From: Cristatella mucedo
Taxonomy: Eukaryota; Bryozoa; Phylactolaemata; Cristatellidae
Assembly: GCA_009760855.2 (NCBI GenBank)
Contig: WPIO01000009.1
Location: forward strand, 8,237,501 to 8,301,500
Direction of reading: 5' to 3'
Length of the DNA: 64,000 nucleotides
Position 1 is the first letter of the stretch. Each line of letters opens with the position of its first letter. This document shows positions 62,501 through 64,000 of the stretch, piece after piece. The position numbers were made by a program, and so were the translations under genes. The notes below the pieces were generated by a model, which was not told where the DNA came from, did no database searches, and was given only the letters and a program-made list of their open reading frames with translations.

Positions 62501-63361
62501 TTCAAAGTCCATTGCGTGCAAGAAGCCGTTCGTAGCTACTACAGGCTCGAGGCCCTACAGCACGGCTACCAAACGGTTTTCCGGCGACCCTGCACAACAA
62601 TACCGCTGCAGCCATGGCGACATGACTTGGTGATGCGAATGCCGACAGAATTGGCTGGCGTCACGTCCAGCTCGCTGTCTTCCTATTCACAGCTAGAGAC
62701 ATTATTTAACAGACCGCGTGCGATGGCATAAACGAGGCGCACAAAGATCGTCGCCGACGAGGCTTCGCTGGCTGCACGCGGAGTAGGCCGAGCCTCCATC
62801 AGGAAGTACCACCACCACCACCCCCCCCCCCCCTATACACACACTGCCTAACGATAACCACGTGGCTAGGCAAACAATCCCCCATCCTTCAAATGCATCT
62901 GCTACCCCGGAGGTAGCGCGGCGTCAGGCGGCGTACGGCAGGCGAGCGCGCGCGCGTCTCCGCGCCCGTTCGTCACTCCACGCGCTCGCGGGCCGGCAAA
63001 ACACGCGTGCGTTCTCGCGCGCGCGCGCGCCCGCGCGAACGGACGCGGGGGCCGATAACGCGAGCCTGCGGCAGGCGGAGAAGGACGCACCAGCCCCGCA
63101 GCTCTTGGCTGCCCAGGGCACGAACCGAAAAGGACGACCGGGCGGCGTGCGCAGCCACCACCGCTGGGCGGCCGAGATGTGCGTGCGGCGCAAGCGCGTC
63201 ATGCACCGACAGCGGTCGGAATCGAAGCCCGCCACCGCCGCCAGCCGAAGGGTCGCTGCGAACGCACCGAGGAAGCTCGTCAAAAGTAGTCGCAGGCCGC
63301 TGGCAGGAACTCCGAGAGCGTCCTGAGCGGCGTTCAACCACGTGTCAATTAGCGAAGCCAT
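43707..63361 (-). CDS. LPCAT3: Lysophospholipid acyltransferase 5 (LPCAT3, MBOAT family), multi-exon, 3' end not found
   Basis: Multipass ER enzyme that transfers acyl chains (typically polyunsaturated) from acyl-CoA to lysophospholipids in the Lands cycle. Eleven exons were placed (63268-63361, 60018-60128, 53260-53366, 52816-52962, 51889-52002, 50667-50734, 47400-47508, 46389-46475, 44374-44540, 44017-44164, 43707-43865) with GT-AG borders and matching phases, about 437 codons; human is about 487. Diagnostic stretches: LLLMYFNFG, EKYDISWSIPQCVLTLRLTG, SLLEIFGYSYF, MVGPQ, DQWNACAN (conserved MBOAT Asn) and AIWHGYHSGY (catalytic His). Exon 1 starts MASLIDTWLNAAQDALGVPA. The last expected exon, about 40-50 residues with a membrane helix and Lys-rich tail, was not recognised. 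Confidence 0.93.
44017..44164 (-). CDS. LPCAT3: LPCAT3 exon 10 (catalytic His)
   Basis: 148 bp, acceptor TATTAG, donor GTGAGT. Encodes YVYKRLRFLGNRQLSHLVTL, FYLAIWHGYHSGYFMNFFLE and FLMVSCEKD. The WHGYHSGY segment carries the MBOAT catalytic histidine. Confidence 0.97.
44374..44540 (-). CDS. LPCAT3: LPCAT3 exon 9 (conserved Asn region)
   Basis: 167 bp, acceptor TTTTTTGTAG, donor GTACGT. Encodes EGGCIISGVAYNGTDASGND, QWNACANVCIRKFHFAVTFQ and DLVESFNVNTNQWMLK. WNACAN and SFNxNTNxW are invariant in this MBOAT subfamily; the NTN segment is the active-site Asn region. Confidence 0.97.
45712..45883 (+). mobile_element. LINE family A 3' UTR and tail (LPCAT3 intron 8)
   Basis: CATGCTGACCCTGTGCATGT, AAAGCGCCTAAAAAGAGATT, GAGGGCACTTTATCAAGTG then (ATT)n. 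Confidence 0.82.
46389..46475 (-). CDS. LPCAT3: LPCAT3 exon 8
   Basis: 87 bp, 29 codons, acceptor TTGTAG, donor GTAAGG. Encodes EKTFIYKSIFVLLWGQVLLL then RYIGFWLLA, matching the family helix with the LxWGK/Q motif. Confidence 0.93.
47400..47508 (-). CDS. LPCAT3: LPCAT3 exon 7
   Basis: 109 bp, acceptor CTTTGCAG, donor GTAGGC. Encodes IQQAVLRTAAGVAYIAVYAL then LCNTFPSTYLVGDEFQ. The split Cys codon fixes the acceptor at 47508. A (CAG)n(CTG)n palindrome lies about 62 nt upstream of this acceptor. Confidence 0.9.
47571..47610. repeat. (CAG)7(CTG)6 palindrome, LPCAT3 intron 6
   Basis: Seven CAG units abut six CTG units plus C, forming a perfect inverted repeat with no loop. It is 62 bp upstream of the exon 7 acceptor. 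Confidence 0.95.
47658..48135 (-). mobile_element. LINE family A 3' end, antisense (LPCAT3 intron 6)
   Basis: CACTCTCAGAGAACTCAATC, CAGCATGCAAATGTGGTTAG, GAATCACGGGGATCCACTAA and GTTCCAGGCTTTGAGAGCAT on the plus strand. Confidence 0.87.
48243..48760 (+). mobile_element. LINE family B 3' end (LPCAT3 intron 6)
   Basis: CTGACCCACAAGGCCCGCTC, ACCGTACCGAAAGCCGCTTA, ending ACTACATTACAATACA; same as 29670 and 60675. A short LINE A tail (48165-48242) precedes it. Confidence 0.82.
50010..50590 (-). mobile_element. LINE family A 3' end, antisense (LPCAT3 intron 6)
   Basis: (AAT)n, GCGCTCTCAGAGAACTCAAT, 3' UTR and RT end to GCTTGACTGCTGGCCAGTGC. It stops about 77 bp from exon 6. Contains a local 28-bp duplication around 50370-50415. 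Confidence 0.87.
50667..50734 (-). CDS. LPCAT3: LPCAT3 exon 6
   Basis: 68 bp, acceptor CTTTGCAG, donor GTGAGT. Encodes FPMSRYLDFVRGKFSDKAST then PV, following VGPQ directly, as in VGPQF-x-M-x-x-Y. Ends two bases into a Cys codon. Confidence 0.93.
51889..52002 (-). CDS. LPCAT3: LPCAT3 exon 5
   Basis: 114 bp, 38 codons, acceptor TTTCTAG, donor GTAAGC. Encodes NKQDGGSGVPDTALKSCPSL then LEIFGYSYFTPSFMVGPQ, matching the conserved PSLLE-x-x-G-Y-S-Y-F and VGPQ segments. Confidence 0.95.
52455..52575 (-). mobile_element. SINE family 1 fragment
   Basis: Antisense copy with GGGCTCGAGCCC B-box region and the AGAGATCAGGTTCTCTTAGC tail stem. Between LPCAT3 exons 4 and 5. Confidence 0.65.
52816..52962 (-). 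CDS. LPCAT3: LPCAT3 exon 4
   Basis: 147 bp, 49 codons, acceptor ACTTCCAG, donor GTGCGT. Encodes GYLLGCYFFTKTEKYDISWS then IPQCVLTLRLTGLAWDVYDG, a very clear LPCAT3 match, and an alanine run (QLAAAAAAK) from GCT/GCC triplets. Confidence 0.96.
53260..53366 (-). CDS. LPCAT3: LPCAT3 exon 3
   Basis: 107 bp, acceptor GTTTGCAG, donor GTACTC. Encodes ISLVHGIINVFLVYAVLSTL then GGSAVSVAVCFTVNL, a membrane helix pair. Joins exon 4 to give CFTVNLGYLLGCYFF, as in the family. Confidence 0.9.
53615..53775 (-). mobile_element. SINE family 1, antisense in LPCAT3 intron 2
   Basis: (ATT)n end, then the tail (CAATCTCTATTCAGGCACTT on the plus strand) and a decayed tRNA-like head with the CGACC/GGTC region. Confidence 0.7.
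53791..53900. repeat. SINE 2-derived inverted and direct repeat cluster
   Basis: CATTTACATGTAGGCA at 53791, its inverse TGCCTACATGTAAATG at 53835-53850, and a direct repeat CATTTACATATGGGCA at about 53859, each with GAGAGCCTTAA or its inverse. Resembles the SINE 2 end (AGCTGATT…GAGCCTT). Confidence 0.7.
55083..55154 (+). mobile_element. LINE family A tail (LPCAT3 intron 2)
   Basis: AAGCGCCTAGAAAGAGATTA … GAGGGCGCTTTATCAAGTGC then (ATT)n. A similar fragment (AGTGCCTAGAAAGAGATAAA) is at 61640-61690. Confidence 0.8.
55358..55535 (+). mobile_element. SINE family 2, full-length (LPCAT3 intron 2)
   Basis: Forward copy with CACACTAGGTAAGGCGGTTG, GTCGTGGGTTCGATTCCTGC, AGCCGTAAAGGCTCTTCTGT and a TTTATTTATTT tail. 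Confidence 0.88.
56429..56540. repeat. (TG)n microsatellite, LPCAT3 intron 2
   Basis: About 55 TG units with few interruptions; (CA)n in the LPCAT3 transcript. Confidence 0.97.
57095..57205 (+). mobile_element. SINE family 1 with rearranged B box
   Basis: Tail AGCACTTGAGATTAAGTTCT is present. The B-box region occurs twice (GGTCGTAGGCTCGAG and GGTTGTAGGTTCGAG) with the palindrome CTCGAGAGCTCTCGAG (57118-57133) between them. Confidence 0.6.
58221..58315. repeat. TG-rich imperfect repeat, LPCAT3 intron 2
   Basis: TG/CACG-rich stretch in which TGCACGTGTATTGTGTGTTT occurs twice. Confidence 0.85.
59383..59424 (+). repeat. Three perfect 14-bp tandem repeats, LPCAT3 intron 2
   Basis: AAAACGCCCAGCAC repeated three times without mismatch. 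Confidence 0.95.
60018..60128 (-). CDS. LPCAT3: LPCAT3 exon 2
   Basis: 111 bp, acceptor TTTTTGCAG, donor GTGAGC. Encodes FPLVLVHRWMSLHGKSPSVQ then HVYFTLFGLLLMYFNFG. The YFNFG end is a hallmark of this subfamily. One-base phase matches exons 1 and 3. Confidence 0.93.
60675..61175 (+). mobile_element. LINE family B 3' end (LPCAT3 intron 1)
   Basis: CAAAGTTCTTACTCTGACCC, GTGGAACTCACTTCCACGAT, CCAAAAGCCACTTAGGATTT and a TATATTATATTACATTTCAT end. Confidence 0.82.
62289..62375. repeat. AT-rich palindromic tract, LPCAT3 intron 1
   Basis: Dense TATATAT palindromes with CCAATTATA repeated and inverted. Pure A/T except for a few C/G. Confidence 0.8.
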
Positions 63362-63450
63362 TCGCGAGGCTTTCGCGCTTGCGATGGTGGCTCAACAGGC
63401 AGCGGTGCGGTGGGGGAAGGCCACGCCACGCAGGAGTCACTCACAGCGCC
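62900..63450. promoter_or_regulatory. CpG-rich region around LPCAT3 exon 1
   Basis: Very GC-rich with runs such as GCGCGCGCGCGC, in contrast to the neighbouring DNA. It spans exon 1 and the start of intron 1, so it probably marks the 5' end of the gene. No TATA box was noticed upstream of 63361. Confidence 0.5.
63268..63361 (-). CDS. LPCAT3: LPCAT3 exon 1 (start)
   Basis: 94 bp, ATG at 63361, donor GTGCGT. Encodes MASLIDTWLNAAQDALGVPA then SGLRLLLTSFL, like the N-terminal amphipathic region and first helix of LPCAT3 (…ALRLIISIFLG). It lies in a GC-rich, CpG-rich stretch (about 62900-63450). Confidence 0.88.
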
Positions 63451-64000
63451 GCCAGCTCTTGGACCTTGCTGAGACGGCGTACCGCCCACAAGCTCAGACG
63501 CTCCACCCTGTGGCTCAGCTAATTAATTCACTTAACAGTTTTTAATTTAATTTATTATTGCATATTTTGAGATTGAATAGATCAATCAATCATGTAAGCG
63601 CCTACATTTTGAGGCAGTATTCGAGCAGCTCAAAACTTGCTTCCGGTCCGGTCCGCCAGTTTGGTCCGCCCACTAGACACGCCCATGTAAGGACGCCAGT
63701 TGGTCAGCTGCGGGGGTTCGACGAATTACCGAAATCCACCACAGTCCACCAAAATCGATCCCAACCGGGTTAGGTATGGCAATCGTCAGCAATGGCCCTG
63801 CTGATACCATCCATCCACCCATCTACTAATCCATTATAACTAATCCATAATAATTAATTTACACCATTAATCGATCGCAAATTGACTTTGCAAAACTAAA
63901 ATCCTCATGGCACGTAACATTTCATTTTGTACTCAAACATTATTTCAACCCATTTCGCCTGTTCAATCTCGAGCAAGGAATGGCAATTGACTGCAATATA

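Noticed and set aside
62862..63522. Arg/Ala-rich ORFs of 154 and 171 codons on the plus strand
   Set aside because: High GC content lowers stop frequency; they run antisense over LPCAT3 exon 1 and match no family.

Overview
The window is genomic DNA from an animal, most likely a marine or other non-vertebrate metazoan. It contains three multi-exon genes with GT-AG introns of 0.1-8 kb, whose protein products resemble vertebrate ones exon by exon. The introns and spacers are filled with decayed non-LTR retrotransposons, tRNA-derived SINEs and (CA)n/(GA)n microsatellites. No bacterial-type operon, CRISPR array or rRNA gene was seen. The species cannot be named from the sequence alone.

Left part (1-16700, minus strand): the 5' half of a myosin phosphatase targeting subunit gene (MYPT/PPP1R12 family). 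Eleven coding exons were placed. They cover the MyPhoNE and RVxF PP1-binding motifs, the ankyrin repeats and a Ser/Arg/acid-rich central region. The gene runs off the left edge, so the C-terminal half is not here.

Middle (16992-37187, plus strand): a complete-looking gene for mitochondrial small-subunit ribosomal protein mS35 (MRPS35), eight exons. Its proposed first exon lies only 291 bp from the MYPT start codon, head to head, so the two genes probably share a bidirectional, TATA-less promoter (TCTCGCG motifs, CCAAT boxes in both orientations, and a YY1-type site over the MRPS35 start codon).

Right part (43707-63361, minus strand): an LPCAT3-type MBOAT lysophospholipid acyltransferase gene. 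Eleven coding exons were placed, with the conserved Asn and His regions. The usual last exon was not found. The 37188-43706 spacer between the convergent MRPS35 and LPCAT3 genes is mostly retrotransposon debris.

The three genes act in separate pathways (actomyosin phosphatase, mitochondrial translation, phospholipid remodelling), and nothing suggests a joint system. The most notable structures are: a truncated LINE in MRPS35 flanked by a ~122-bp target-site duplication that copied the 3' splice site and 5' half of exon 3; a terminal stem-loop shared by LINE and SINE families; UG repeats at MYPT splice sites; and a CAG/CTG palindrome just upstream of an LPCAT3 exon.
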